Source: Halioglobus sp. (GTDB lineage Bacteria > Pseudomonadota > Gammaproteobacteria > Pseudomonadales > Halieaceae). Taken from it: a stretch of DNA of 64,000 nt. Positions 54,208-63,279 of the stretch are shown piece after piece (the first letter of the stretch is position 1; every line of letters starts with the position of its first letter). The DNA lies in NCBI GenBank assembly GCA_002699145.1, contig PABK01000013.1:19425-83424 (forward strand), in the 5' to 3' direction. Below the pieces are notes generated by a model. The model did no database searches. It was given only the letters and a program-made list of their open reading frames with translations, and was not told the origin of the DNA. Made by a program: the position numbers and the translations under genes.

Positions 54208-55821
54208 ATGAACATCGTAGACCTCTCCGATATCGCCAATCGCCACCTCGGGCGCATCCTGGAAATCCAGGCGCGCGACAACGGCGCGACGGAGTTTCTC
54301 ATCACCGACGAACAGCGCATCACCTTCGCCGAAGCGGACCGCCTGTGCGACCAGCTCGCCGCGGGATTTGCCGACCTGGGCGTCGGCAAGGGCGACCGCG
54401 TGTGCTTTTTCATGGCCAACCTGCCCGAGCTGGTGCTGATGTGCCTGGCGCTGAACCGCCTCGGCGCGATCTGGGTGCCGGTCTGCACTGACTACCGCGG
54501 CGACTGGCTGCAGGACGCCATCGTGCGCAGTCGCGTCGATGTGCTGGTGACCGATGCCGAACACCTGGCGCACATCGAGCCGCTACGGCCGCAACTGGGC
54601 TGCGAGCACCTGGTGGTGATAGAAACAGAGGCTGCGCGCGCCGCGGGCGCGGTGTCCTACGCCAGCCTGGTCGACCACCCGCCCCGCCGGGCGAACTACG
54701 ACGAACTCAGCTACGCCGACACCAACGCCATCCTGTGGACGTCCGGCACCACCGGCAAATCCAAGGGTGTGATGGTGGCGCACAACAACTGGATTCGCTC
54801 CACGCTCATGGGCACCGTACTGCAGTACCAGATGCAGCCCGGCGACATCGCCTACTGCGCCATGCCGCTGTACAACGCCGGCGCCTGGCTGACCTGCGTG
54901 ATCCGCGCCCTGGTCAAGGGCATCGGCGTGGTGATCGAGAAGAAGTTTTCCGTGAGCAGTTTCATGGACCGCATCAAGCACTTCAACGCCACCCAGACCT
55001 TCGCCGTGGGCTCCATGGGGGTGTTCCTGATGGGCGCCCCCGAACGCGAGGACGACGCCGACAACCCGCTGCGCGAGGCGATGATCGTGCCCATGCCGCC
55101 GGCGATGTGGGAGGCCTTCGAGCAGCGCTTCGGCGTGCACCTGCTGCGCTCCGGTCTGGGCATGAGCGAATGCCTGCTGACGCTGAACCAGGAGCACTCG
55201 GATGTGGAGGCGCCGGTCTATGCACTGGGCTTCCCGCCGCCGGACGCGGACGTGCGGCTGTTCGACGACGAGGGCAACGAGGTACCCGACGGCGAGCCGG
55301 GGGAAATCTGCGTGCGCCCGCTGGCGCCGCACATCCTGTTCAACGGCTATTTCGACAATCCCGAGGCCACCGCGGCGGCTTACCGCGGCGACTGGTTCCT
55401 TACCGGCGACATGGCGCGCAAGGACCCGGAGAACGGCGTTTTCCATTTTGTCGACCGCAAAAAGGACGCGGTGCGCTTTGCCGGTCGCAATATTTCCACC
55501 ATGGAGGTGGAGGGCGTGGTGCTGCGCCACCCCGACGTCGCCCAGGCGGCGGCCTTCGGCATTCCCAGCCCGGAACTGGACAGCGAGGATGAACTAAAAC
55601 TGAATATCGTGCGCCGCGAGGGCGCGCAGCCCTCGCACGAGGACATCGCCGCGTTCATCAACGACAACGCGCCCTACTACTTCGTGCCGCGCTACATGGA
55701 GTTCGTCGACGCCCTGCCCTACACGCCCACCAACAAGGTGCAGAAGTACAAGCTGCGCGAGGCCGGCGTGAACAGCAACACCTGGGACCGCAAGACCTCG
55801 GGCTACCAGCTCAAGCGCTAG
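54208..55821 (+). CDS. Acyl-CoA synthetase (AMP-binding)
   Basis: ANL-superfamily ligase of 537 residues that activates a carboxylic acid with ATP and CoA. The P-loop-like motif TSGTTGKSKG is at 178-187, LTGDMARKDPENGVFHFVDR marks the hinge, and the C-terminal lysine region is TPTNKVQKYKL. The layout is near CaiC and long-chain acyl-CoA ligases. It would start CoA-dependent catabolism of the pathway acid. Its stop overlaps that of the convergent gene by 4 bp. Confidence 0.92.
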   Translation: MNIVDLSDIANRHLGRILEIQARDNGATEFLITDEQRITFAEADRLCDQLAAGFADLGVGKGDRVCFFMANLPELVLMCLALNRLGAIWVPVCTDYRGDWLQDAIVRSRVDVLVTDAEHLAHIEPLRPQLGCEHLVVIETEAARAAGAVSYASLVDHPPRRANYDELSYADTNAILWTSGTTGKSKGVMVAHNNWIRSTLMGTVLQYQMQPGDIAYCAMPLYNAGAWLTCVIRALVKGIGVVIEKKFSVSSFMDRIKHFNATQTFAVGSMGVFLMGAPEREDDADNPLREAMIVPMPPAMWEAFEQRFGVHLLRSGLGMSECLLTLNQEHSDVEAPVYALGFPPPDADVRLFDDEGNEVPDGEPGEICVRPLAPHILFNGYFDNPEATAAAYRGDWFLTGDMARKDPENGVFHFVDRKKDAVRFAGRNISTMEVEGVVLRHPDVAQAAAFGIPSPELDSEDELKLNIVRREGAQPSHEDIAAFINDNAPYYFVPRYMEFVDALPYTPTNKVQKYKLREAGVNSNTWDRKTSGYQLKR

Positions 55822-57065
55822 GCCTGCAGCAGCTGCACGCGGTCCTTGAGCCGCGCCTGGTAGAGCACGGTGCCCTTGGCCACCTGTACCGCCAGCGGCT
55901 CCTCCTCCTGCGCCGCCTGCGCGGCCAGCTCTACCTCCCAGATCAACTCGCCCGTGCGCCGCAGCACGGCGCGCGGCTCTATGCCGCGCAGCAGCGCACG
56001 CAGCGGCTCGTCCTCGCCCCGCGCCGACAGCCAGTACCAGCCCAGGTCCAGCGCTTCGTGCGCGGCCGGGCAGTCGTCCAGGGACAGGCGCAGGCGCGCA
56101 TCATCCAGGCGCTGTACCTGCAGGGCGAAATACTCCGCCGGCTGGAACGCCGGGTGCAGGCGCAACGTGGTCCACAGGGCGTCCATACCCTGCAAGTTAG
56201 CCGCGTGGCTGCGCCGCAGCCGTTCGCCGACCACCCAGGCCGAGCCGGTCATCTGGAAGGCAGCCACCGCGCGCGCGGCCTCCTCGCCGTAGCGGTCGGC
56301 GATCACCATCAGCAGGCTGTTCACCAACAGGTGGTGCTGGATGGCCAGTTCCTTGACCACCACCACCAGCGCCGCCCGCGACAGGCGCTCCAGCGGCAGT
56401 TGCTGCAGCAGCGGGCCGCTGTAGTCCTCCATGCCACCCGCCTCCAAGCCCTCGGGGCGGCGGATGGACAGGCGCGCCAGTTCGGTGTCCTCCATACGGC
56501 GGGTGATGTCGCGCTCCACCAGGGGCGGTGCATCGTGGTCTATGAATACACGCCATTCGCAGTGCGGCTGGCGGTCGGCTGGCGCGCGGGGCGGCCGGTG
56601 CACGGGGCGCATGCGCGCGCGCGGATTGGTGGCCACGGCGGTGGCGTCGAAGGTCGGGTCCTCGATGTCGTGGCACATGACGCGCACGGCGTCCTCGCCG
56701 CGCGGCTCGGTCTCCAGCAGCGGGCCGCAACTTTGCAGCCAGAAGCGTCCACTGTCCGCCGCGTCCGCCTCGAAGTGCACGTCCATGTACTGGTGGGCGA
56801 AGCCGCATTCCAGCTGCAACCCCTTGAAGATCGTCGCCACGTCGCTGCCGCCGGCAAAGCCCATGGCGCGCTGCATGCGCCGCGTGTACACAGGGCTCAC
56901 CGCCATCCAGTTGTCGATCGCGGTGTCCTTGTAGGCCGCGTCGCCGTGGTTGATGCGCAGCGCGGCGTAACCGGTGCGGCTGTTGAGCTGCGCGGCTACC
57001 ATGTACTCACGGCCAAGCCTGGCCAGGGCCAGGCGATCCAGTTCCAGTAACGCGTCTGCCTGCAC
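55818..57065 (-). CDS. Unknown conserved-looking protein under the TetR palindrome
   Basis: Protein of 415 residues that I do not recognise. It has no signal peptide or membrane segment. Distinct blocks are GREYMVAAQLNSRTGYAAL, GLQLECGFAHQYMDVHF, RVMCHDIEDPTFDATAVATN (a Cys-His-Asp-Glu cluster) and MRPVHRPPRAPADRQPHC, with a helical C-terminal half. Start is GTG at 57065 because GGAGGAA lies about 8 nt upstream; the longer frame reaches 58982 through the TetR and amidohydrolase genes and is not real there. It is divergent from the TetR gene across the operator, so it probably belongs to the same regulon. Confidence 0.75.
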   Translation of the reverse strand: MQADALLELDRLALARLGREYMVAAQLNSRTGYAALRINHGDAAYKDTAIDNWMAVSPVYTRRMQRAMGFAGGSDVATIFKGLQLECGFAHQYMDVHFEADAADSGRFWLQSCGPLLETEPRGEDAVRVMCHDIEDPTFDATAVATNPRARMRPVHRPPRAPADRQPHCEWRVFIDHDAPPLVERDITRRMEDTELARLSIRRPEGLEAGGMEDYSGPLLQQLPLERLSRAALVVVVKELAIQHHLLVNSLLMVIADRYGEEAARAVAAFQMTGSAWVVGERLRRSHAANLQGMDALWTTLRLHPAFQPAEYFALQVQRLDDARLRLSLDDCPAAHEALDLGWYWLSARGEDEPLRALLRGIEPRAVLRRTGELIWEVELAAQAAQEEEPLAVQVAKGTVLYQARLKDRVQLLQA

Positions 57066-57134
57066 GGGCGGTTCCTCCGGTTGTCGGCCTCGGGCGCCAC
57101 ACGCGCGGCGCTTTGCAACGGCCGTGGAATATTT

Positions 57135-57150
57135 TATAGTCTCGACTATG
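57135..57150. promoter_or_regulatory. Palindromic operator upstream of the TetR gene
   Basis: TATAGTC-TC-GACTATG is an inverted repeat (6 of 7 arm pairs) with the same centre TC and the same TATAGT...ACTAT frame as the site at 53223-53246. It lies 60 bp before the TetR start and 70 bp before the divergent unknown gene, the standard place for TetR autoregulation. Confidence 0.8.
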
Positions 57151-57209
57151 TTGTTCCAAGCCCTACACCACCCTCCTCCACTCAGCGCAATGCACAGGGG
57201 TTGCCAGCG

Positions 57210-57806
57210 GTGAGCGCGGCAGACCGCCTCAGCAAGCGCGAGCAGACGCGCCTGCGCGTAATCCAGGCCGCCATCGACTGCATCTACCAGGAGGGCTTCA
57301 ACGCCGCCCACACCAATCGCATCGCCGAGACCGCCGGCGTGAGCTGGGGTGTGCTGCAGTACCATTTCGGCGACAAGGACGGACTGCTGCAGGCGGTACT
57401 GGACCATATCTTCGACAATTTTTCCGCCGCGCTGGAGCGCACGCCCGTGGCCGGGGACGACCTGCGAGAACGCGTGGAACAGGTCATAGAGCTGATCTGG
57501 TCGCTGGTCAGCGGCCGCGAATACCGCGTCAGCGTGGCCATCCTGCGCAACGCCGGCAAGGACAGCAGTTCGGCGATCGATGGCGAGGAAAAAATCACGC
57601 AGTGGTCGCGGCGCACGTCGCGCCTCTGGGACAAGCTGTTCGCGGACACCGGGCTGGAGCCCGGCCGCAGCGACGTGGCGCGGCAGCTGCTGTTCGCGGC
57701 GCTGCGCGGCATGGCCGACGAAATCAACCCCGGCAGTCGCTCGAAAAAGGCCATCGCCGAGGAACACGCGGCGCTGGCCGACGCCGTGACCTACCTGCTC
57801 AGCTGA
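57210..57806 (+). CDS. TetR-family regulator of the P450 cluster
   Basis: Regulator of 198 residues. The helix-turn-helix is AAIDCIYQEGFNAAHTNRIA with ETAGVSWGVLQYHFGDKDGL; the ligand domain resembles fatty-acid/CoA-responsive TetR proteins only loosely. Start is GTG at 57210, with AGGGG about 10 nt upstream; an in-frame ATG at 57081 would place the operator inside the gene and adds a non-conserved leader. It probably represses itself, the divergent unknown gene and, through the second site, the P450 and LLM-ligase operons. Confidence 0.9.
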   Translation: MSAADRLSKREQTRLRVIQAAIDCIYQEGFNAAHTNRIAETAGVSWGVLQYHFGDKDGLLQAVLDHIFDNFSAALERTPVAGDDLRERVEQVIELIWSLVSGREYRVSVAILRNAGKDSSSAIDGEEKITQWSRRTSRLWDKLFADTGLEPGRSDVARQLLFAALRGMADEINPGSRSKKAIAEEHAALADAVTYLLS

Positions 57807-57995
57807 CCGCCGCCCGGACCCGCAACACGGCGCAACGCCCGGATGCTGCACCGCGCCGGCGCTCCGGCGCCGGCCACGCTTGATTGCCCGCCACCCCCCC
57901 GGTAGATTGTGAGGTCCCGATGTGTTGCCAACGGGGGCCGGTGCACAGGCGTTTGCCAGAGATAGCGAGCCGCCGGCCCCGAGGAGCCAGCAGCG

Positions 57996-59222
57996 ATGCG
58001 CGACGAGCCGTACGTGGTAATCACCGCCGACACCCATGCCGGCGCCGCGGTCGACACCTACCGCGACTACCTCGAAGCCCGCTACCAGCAGGATTTTGAC
58101 GCCTGGCGCGCCAGCTACCAGAGTCCCGCCAGGAAGCACCTGGGCAAGAAGAAGAGCAAGAACTGGGACTCGCAGGAGCGCATGGCCGACCTCGCCTCTG
58201 ACGGCGTGGTCGGCGAGGTCATCTTCCCCAACACCGTGCCGCCGTTCTACGACAAGGCCTTCCATATCTCGCCGCCGCCGACCCCGGCGCAGTACGAGCA
58301 CAGCCTGGCCGGCACCCGCGCGCACAACCGCTGGCTGGCGGAGTTCTGCGCCGAGCAGCCCCGGCGCCGCGCCGGCATCGGGCTGATCCATCTGAACGAT
58401 ATCGACGACGCCATCGAGGACGTGGCTTGGATCGCCCGCCACGGCCTGCGCGGCGGCGTGCTGCTGCCCCTGCCCAATCCCGGGGACGTGCACCTGAAAC
58501 CGTTGAACCACCCGGACTACGATCGCCTGTGGGCCGCCATCCAGGACCACGACCTGGTCATCAACCAGCACTCCGGCCAGGGCTCGCCCAGCTACGGGCC
58601 CGGCCAGGGCTCGCTGGCGCTGTGGGCGCTGGAAATGCCGTTCTACGTGCAGCGCGGCTACACGCAACTCATCATGGGCGGCGTGTTCGAGCGCTTCCCG
58701 CGCCTGCGCTTCATCCTCACCGAGTCCGGCTGCGCCTGGGCGCCGAAACTGATGCAGCAGATGGACTACATGTATATGGCGTGGAAAGCCGGCGCCATCG
58801 GCGAGATCGACACCACGCGCGACCCCGCGCTGAAGGAGCCGCCGAGCTTCTACGCCAAACGCAACTGCTACTACGGCGCCAGTTTTCCCGGGCCGCGCGA
58901 TATCGCCGGGCGCGAGGTCGTCGGCGTGGACAAGATCCTCTGGGGCAACGACTACCCGCACTACGAGGGCTGCTACCCCCACTCACGCGAAAACATGCGC
59001 TTCGCCTTCGCCGACCTGGAAGAGCAGGAAGTGCGCATGATGTTGGGAGAAAACGCGGCGACACTGTATCAATTTGAACTGGACGCGTTGAAAGACGCGG
59101 CGGCGCAGGCCAATATTACGCCGTCCCTGGTCAGGCAGCCTCTGGAGGAGATACCGGCGGACTCAACCTGCATCACGTTCCAGCGCGAACGCATGATGCG
59201 GCAAATGCAACAGGCCGGTTAA
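57996..59222 (+). CDS. Amidohydrolase-2 family TIM-barrel hydrolase
   Basis: Metal-dependent hydrolase/decarboxylase-type protein of 408 residues. Motifs: ITADTHAG (Asp12, His14), VINQHSGQG, RFILTESGCAW and WGNDYPHYEGCYP (aspartate ligand). The family includes decarboxylases of the ACMSD type and ring hydrolases. ATG at 57996 with GAGGAG upstream. It is followed by the enoyl-CoA hydratase after 12 bp. The exact reaction is unknown; its place suggests a ring-opening or decarboxylation step. Confidence 0.88.
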   Translation: MRDEPYVVITADTHAGAAVDTYRDYLEARYQQDFDAWRASYQSPARKHLGKKKSKNWDSQERMADLASDGVVGEVIFPNTVPPFYDKAFHISPPPTPAQYEHSLAGTRAHNRWLAEFCAEQPRRRAGIGLIHLNDIDDAIEDVAWIARHGLRGGVLLPLPNPGDVHLKPLNHPDYDRLWAAIQDHDLVINQHSGQGSPSYGPGQGSLALWALEMPFYVQRGYTQLIMGGVFERFPRLRFILTESGCAWAPKLMQQMDYMYMAWKAGAIGEIDTTRDPALKEPPSFYAKRNCYYGASFPGPRDIAGREVVGVDKILWGNDYPHYEGCYPHSRENMRFAFADLEEQEVRMMLGENAATLYQFELDALKDAAAQANITPSLVRQPLEEIPADSTCITFQRERMMRQMQQAG

Positions 59223-59234
59223 CGAGGTAACAGC

Positions 59235-60080
59235 ATGAGCGACGATGTCGTCCTGATCGACGAGCCGGCGCCGCAGGTGCGGCGCATCACCCTGAACAGA
59301 CCCGAGAAGCGCAACGCGCTGAACCACGCACTGCGCGGCGCGATCGTCGACGCCCTGCGCGAGGCGGACCAGGACCCGGAAGTGCGCGTGATGGTGCTGC
59401 GCGGCGCGGGCAAGTGTTTTTCCGCCGGCTACGAGCTGGGCGACGGCAACGCCGGCCAGGACTTCCCCTGGTACACCCCCGGCGGCGACGGCCACTGGCC
59501 GCGCCACGTCACCCAGGGCTGGATGGGCATCTGGGAACTGGGCAAACCGGTCATCGCCCAGGTGCACGGCTACTGCCTCGCCGGCGGCAGTGAACTGGCC
59601 ACCTGCTGCGACCTGGTCTACGTCAGCGAGGACACGCAGATGGGCTACCCCGCGGTGCGTTTCGGTGTGCCGGACAACCACTTCCACGCCTGGTTCGTCG
59701 GCATGCGCAAGGCCATGGAAATGATGCTCACCGGGGACTCCATCAACGGCCGCGAATGCGTCGAGCTGGGCTGGGCGAACGCCTGCTACCCGGCCGACGA
59801 ACTGGAGCAACAGGTACTGGAGGTGGCGCAGCGCATCTGCAACGTGCCCGCCGACCTGGCGCAGCTGAACAAGCGCGTGGTGCATCGGCAGATGGAGGTG
59901 ATGGGGCTGCACACCGGCATCCGGCTCGGTTCCGAACTGTGCGCGCTGGGCACGCACCAGCAGAGCATGCACGAGTTCATGGCCAAAGCGCGCCAGGACG
60001 GCCTGCGCACGGCCCTGCAGAACCGCGACAAGCCCTTCGACGACTACCGCACGCGCGAGCAGGACGGCGAAGAAGGCTAA
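59235..60080 (+). CDS. Enoyl-CoA hydratase/isomerase family protein
   Basis: Crotonase-fold protein of 281 residues. The oxyanion hole regions are GAGKCFSAGYELGDG and HGYCLAGGSELATCCDLV, followed by PAVRFGVPDNHF. It could hydrate, isomerise or hydrolyse a CoA-bound intermediate. ATG at 59235 with CGAGGTAA upstream. It forms a pair with the amidohydrolase and is convergent with the beta-propeller gene 82 bp away. Confidence 0.9.
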   Translation: MSDDVVLIDEPAPQVRRITLNRPEKRNALNHALRGAIVDALREADQDPEVRVMVLRGAGKCFSAGYELGDGNAGQDFPWYTPGGDGHWPRHVTQGWMGIWELGKPVIAQVHGYCLAGGSELATCCDLVYVSEDTQMGYPAVRFGVPDNHFHAWFVGMRKAMEMMLTGDSINGRECVELGWANACYPADELEQQVLEVAQRICNVPADLAQLNKRVVHRQMEVMGLHTGIRLGSELCALGTHQQSMHEFMAKARQDGLRTALQNRDKPFDDYRTREQDGEEG

Positions 60081-60162
60081 CGCGTCAGCCGGGCCCGCGC
60101 ACGCCGACTGACACAGCGCCGGGCCCGCGACTGCGCGACGACACCCGCGCGCCGCGCCCTGG

Positions 60163-61698
60163 TTACTCCCGCGGCAGCGCGACCTGTATACCGCCCGTCG
60201 CCTCGATCATCGTCATCTCGCCGGGCAGCACCCAGTCGGCGACGCGTTTCAGCGGACCCAGGGCCGAGGTCATGACCCCGCCGAGACTGCTGACGATGGC
60301 GCCACCGGGCAACACTGCGGTGATGCCCGAGGAGTCGTCGGGCAGGCGCACCACATCCACCAGCGCGCGGCCACTGGCCTTGTCCAGCGCGACAACGGCC
60401 GAATGCACCGGCAGCCTGAAGTCGACTCCCGGCAACGGCACCGGGTAACCGTAGTACACCGGCACCAGGATGGCGTCGGCCGTGATGCTCGGGTTACCGT
60501 TGCCCACCGCCACGGCATCGCCAAGCAGCCAGGAAGACGGCCACCGCGCCAGTTGTTCGCCCAGGTCGCTCTGCCACAGCAGCTCACCGCCGGGGCTGAC
60601 CGCGACCACCGCCGGCGCGTTGGCCTGCAGCGCGTAGACGGTGCCATCGGCGCCGACCCCGGCCGCGCCGGCCGTCGCCCGGGTCTGCACTTTCCAGTCG
60701 ACAGCACCGCTGCGCGCGTCCACGGCGTAGAGCCAGCCATCCTCGTCGCTGACATACACCTGCCGCTCATCCGGCGACAGCGCCGGGCTGGAGCCGCTGC
60801 CCAGGCCGATCGCGGTGGCGAACGCCTCCTGCACATGCAGCACGCCGTCCACGCTCACCAGGTCCAGGCCGTAGAGCGCGCCGATACCCGCCGTGTCACC
60901 GCTGCCGACCACGAACAGGCGCCCGTCGCGCGCTACCGCCGGGGTGTTGGCCGAGCGCATATTGCCGCCGAAGATCAGCTGCCAGGCCCACTCCCGGAAG
61001 CGCGGGTCCATCATGCCGTCGCCGAACACGCTGTCGGGCATCGGCACCAGCGTCGAGTACGGCGGGATCAGGCCCGGCAACCGGTAGGGTTGGTTGCGCA
61101 CCCGCCCGCTGGCGCGGTCGACAACGATCACATCGCCAAAGTTGGTGACGCCGAGGATGTCGCCAGCGGCCGTGAACGCTGCCGTGGTCAGGGCGTTGAT
61201 GGGGTGCCCCGCCACGGGCTGCCAGTCCTCGGCCTGCACCGGCGGCAGGTCGATCACCCATTTGAGCGCACCGTCGGGCCGAAAGGCGAACAACTGGTTG
61301 CAGTCGCCAAGGTAGATGTCGCCGTCGCGGTCGACGATGGGGCTGGACAACAGGGCGCAGGGATCGACGCTGTCGTCGGCCCCACGCCAGGGTTGCGCCC
61401 GCCACAGCAGTTCACCCTGCAGGGAGTAGGCATGCAGGTTGCTGTGCCCGGCGCCCTGCCCCGTCGTCACGTACAACTGGCGCCCGTCCGGGCTGGTGGT
61501 CGGCGCGGTGAGCACCGTTGCACCATGTAACGCCTGCCAGGTGTGGTACTGCCTGCCCAGCACCGACACGTCCACGCTGCGCCGGTTGCCGGCGTCCTGG
61601 TGCAGGGTCGGCCAGCCGCCCGGGGACCAGGCCGTCTGCGCAAGCAGCGCCGGCGCAAACAGGGACAGCGACAACAACAGGAACAAGCGTATCCGCAT
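60163..61698 (-). CDS. Secreted PQQ-like beta-propeller protein
   Basis: Protein of 511 residues with a signal peptide (MRIRLFLLLSLSLFAPALLA) and repeated propeller blades of the PQQ/WD type, each with a tryptophan-bearing strand and a G-x-L-Y-A or equivalent turn (DGWLYAVDARSGAVDWKV; LFAFRPDGALKWVI). The residues for PQQ and calcium binding of true dehydrogenases were not found, so a structural or ligand-binding role is as likely as catalysis. ATG at 61698 is preferred over 61704 because TGAGGA lies 7 nt upstream. Its start overlaps nothing; the LLM stop is 10 bp before it. Confidence 0.82.
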   Translation of the reverse strand: MRIRLFLLLSLSLFAPALLAQTAWSPGGWPTLHQDAGNRRSVDVSVLGRQYHTWQALHGATVLTAPTTSPDGRQLYVTTGQGAGHSNLHAYSLQGELLWRAQPWRGADDSVDPCALLSSPIVDRDGDIYLGDCNQLFAFRPDGALKWVIDLPPVQAEDWQPVAGHPINALTTAAFTAAGDILGVTNFGDVIVVDRASGRVRNQPYRLPGLIPPYSTLVPMPDSVFGDGMMDPRFREWAWQLIFGGNMRSANTPAVARDGRLFVVGSGDTAGIGALYGLDLVSVDGVLHVQEAFATAIGLGSGSSPALSPDERQVYVSDEDGWLYAVDARSGAVDWKVQTRATAGAAGVGADGTVYALQANAPAVVAVSPGGELLWQSDLGEQLARWPSSWLLGDAVAVGNGNPSITADAILVPVYYGYPVPLPGVDFRLPVHSAVVALDKASGRALVDVVRLPDDSSGITAVLPGGAIVSSLGGVMTSALGPLKRVADWVLPGEMTMIEATGGIQVALPRE

Positions 61699-61708
61699 CG
61701 CCATGTCC

Positions 61709-62755
61709 TCAGTCCCGCAGCGCGCGGTAGGCATCGAGCACCGGCGCGAACTCGTCCGGCGTGGAACCGTGGATACACACCTCGTCCGCGCCGTCTTCCA
61801 GCTCCTGCGCCAGTCGCGCGGCGCACTCCCCGGCGCTGCCGACTGCCGCCGCAGACAACCACTCCTCGGGTATCAGCTTCTCGATCTCTTCCAGTTGCTC
61901 CAGCGTGGCGACGCTGTCGATGCCACCCGCCATCGAGGTGACCGCGGGGTGCGCGCGAAACTCCTCCAGCACTTTCGGGTCCCACTCGTTCAGGGCCACC
62001 AGCATCTCGGCATAGTTCGGCGCCTGCATGTAGGTGGCCATGCGCGCCACGCGTTTTCGCAGGTGGTCCTCCCGGGTCGGCTCCAGCAGCGTCGCCATGA
62101 CGGTACAGATACGCACCTTCCCCGGTTCGCGACCTCCCGCGTGGGCGCCCTCCTCCACCGCCGCGCGGGCACGCTGCAGGCCGCGCGGCGTGATGAAGGT
62201 GTGCAGGTGCACGCCGTCGAAGTGCTGGCCGGCAAAGCCCAGGCTCTTCGCACCGAAGCCGACGAAATAGACGGGGATGTCCGCGTCCAGCCAGTCGCCG
62301 GGGCTCAGGTAAGGCAGCCTGCCCATGGGGCCGTCGTAGCCCATGACCTTGCCGCCGGACCAGAGCGTGCGCAGGATGTCGAGACCGTCGACCATCCTGG
62401 CGTTGTTCACGCCGTCCAGCCCCATCAACTCGTTGCGGATGGCGACACCACGGGCCAGCCCCAGCGTGAAGCGCCCGCCGGAGAGGTAGTGCAGCGAACT
62501 GCACATGGTCGCCAGGACCATCGGGTGGCGCGTGTGCAGGTTGGTCGCCGCCGTGGCCACCTGCAGGCGCTCGGTGACCGACAGGGCCGCCGCGCAAATG
62601 ACGCCCGCGTCCTTGACGTCGAAGCGCTCGGACAACCACACCCTGCCCAGCCCCAGTTCCTCGGCGCGGCGGGCTTCCTGAATGGCGTCCGCCGGCGTTT
62701 CCGTGTGGCCGGGCAGCAGGTAGCAGCTCAGTTCTGGGAATTCCTGCGTGTTCAT
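61709..62755 (-). CDS. LLM-class flavin-dependent oxidoreductase, copy 2
   Basis: Luciferase-like protein of 348 residues. Blocks: EARRAEELGLGRVWLSERFD, AAATNLHTRHPMVLATMCSS, LSGGRFTLGLARGVAIRNEL and PVYFVGFGAKSLGFAGQHFD, as in F420-dependent LLM proteins (TIGR03857-like). Whether F420 or FMN is used cannot be seen; no F420 biosynthesis gene is in the window. ATG at 62755. Followed by the beta-propeller gene on the same strand. Confidence 0.88.
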   Translation of the reverse strand: MNTQEFPELSCYLLPGHTETPADAIQEARRAEELGLGRVWLSERFDVKDAGVICAAALSVTERLQVATAATNLHTRHPMVLATMCSSLHYLSGGRFTLGLARGVAIRNELMGLDGVNNARMVDGLDILRTLWSGGKVMGYDGPMGRLPYLSPGDWLDADIPVYFVGFGAKSLGFAGQHFDGVHLHTFITPRGLQRARAAVEEGAHAGGREPGKVRICTVMATLLEPTREDHLRKRVARMATYMQAPNYAEMLVALNEWDPKVLEEFRAHPAVTSMAGGIDSVATLEQLEEIEKLIPEEWLSAAAVGSAGECAARLAQELEDGADEVCIHGSTPDEFAPVLDAYRALRD

Positions 62756-63033
62756 GGTTTGACTCCTGGATCGTGGTTGCCGGTGTTAGTGCGCTGGCGC
62801 CCTGCTACTGTGCCAGCGAGCAAACAGTGTAGGCCACGGCGCGCGGAAATTTTGCGCAGGGGGTGCAAGCCACGATACCCCTGCGGGATTTAGAGTACGT
62901 GTGACGGCCCGGGAACGGGTAGATCACGTGGCAGCGCACTGGCGGAGCAGGCAGAATGGGCGACACAGCGAGCAGGTGGCTGCAGGGCGTCGTCCAACCC
63001 TCCGCCGCCCCCAGCCGACGAACAGGACAGCGG

Positions 63034-63279
63034 ATGACTGATATTACTTTTTCCAAAGACGAGACCGACAGGCTTGTCGGCCGGATCAAGCGCTATTTTG
63101 ACGATGAACTGGGCCAGGAGATCGGCGGCTTCGAGGCCGAGTTCCTGATCGACTTCATCGCGCGGGAAATGGGACCGTATTTCTACAACCGGGGTTTGTC
63201 GGACGCCCATACCCTGTTTGCAGAAAAAGCGGAGGAGATTGGGTACCTGCTGCAGGAACTGGAAAAGCCAGTCCAGTAG
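63034..63279 (+). CDS. DUF2164 family protein
   Basis: Small cytoplasmic protein of 81 residues of the DUF2164 family, function unknown: ITFSKDETDRLVGRIKRYFD, ELGQEIGGFEAEFLIDFI and GPYFYNRGLSDA are the family blocks. ATG at 63034 is chosen over an upstream in-frame ATG at 62956 because the family begins here and AGGACAGCGG precedes it. No operon partner. Confidence 0.88.
   Translation: MTDITFSKDETDRLVGRIKRYFDDELGQEIGGFEAEFLIDFIAREMGPYFYNRGLSDAHTLFAEKAEEIGYLLQELEKPVQ

Noticed and set aside
55818..58982. A 1054-codon minus-strand open frame
   Set aside because: Beyond 57065 it is antisense to the TetR and amidohydrolase genes; a strong ribosome site marks the true start at 57065.
60088..60129. 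Direct repeat GCCGGGCCCGCG, two copies 30 bp apart, as an attachment site or terminator
   Set aside because: It is low-complexity GC-rich sequence in a convergent gap, with no integrase or T-run nearby.
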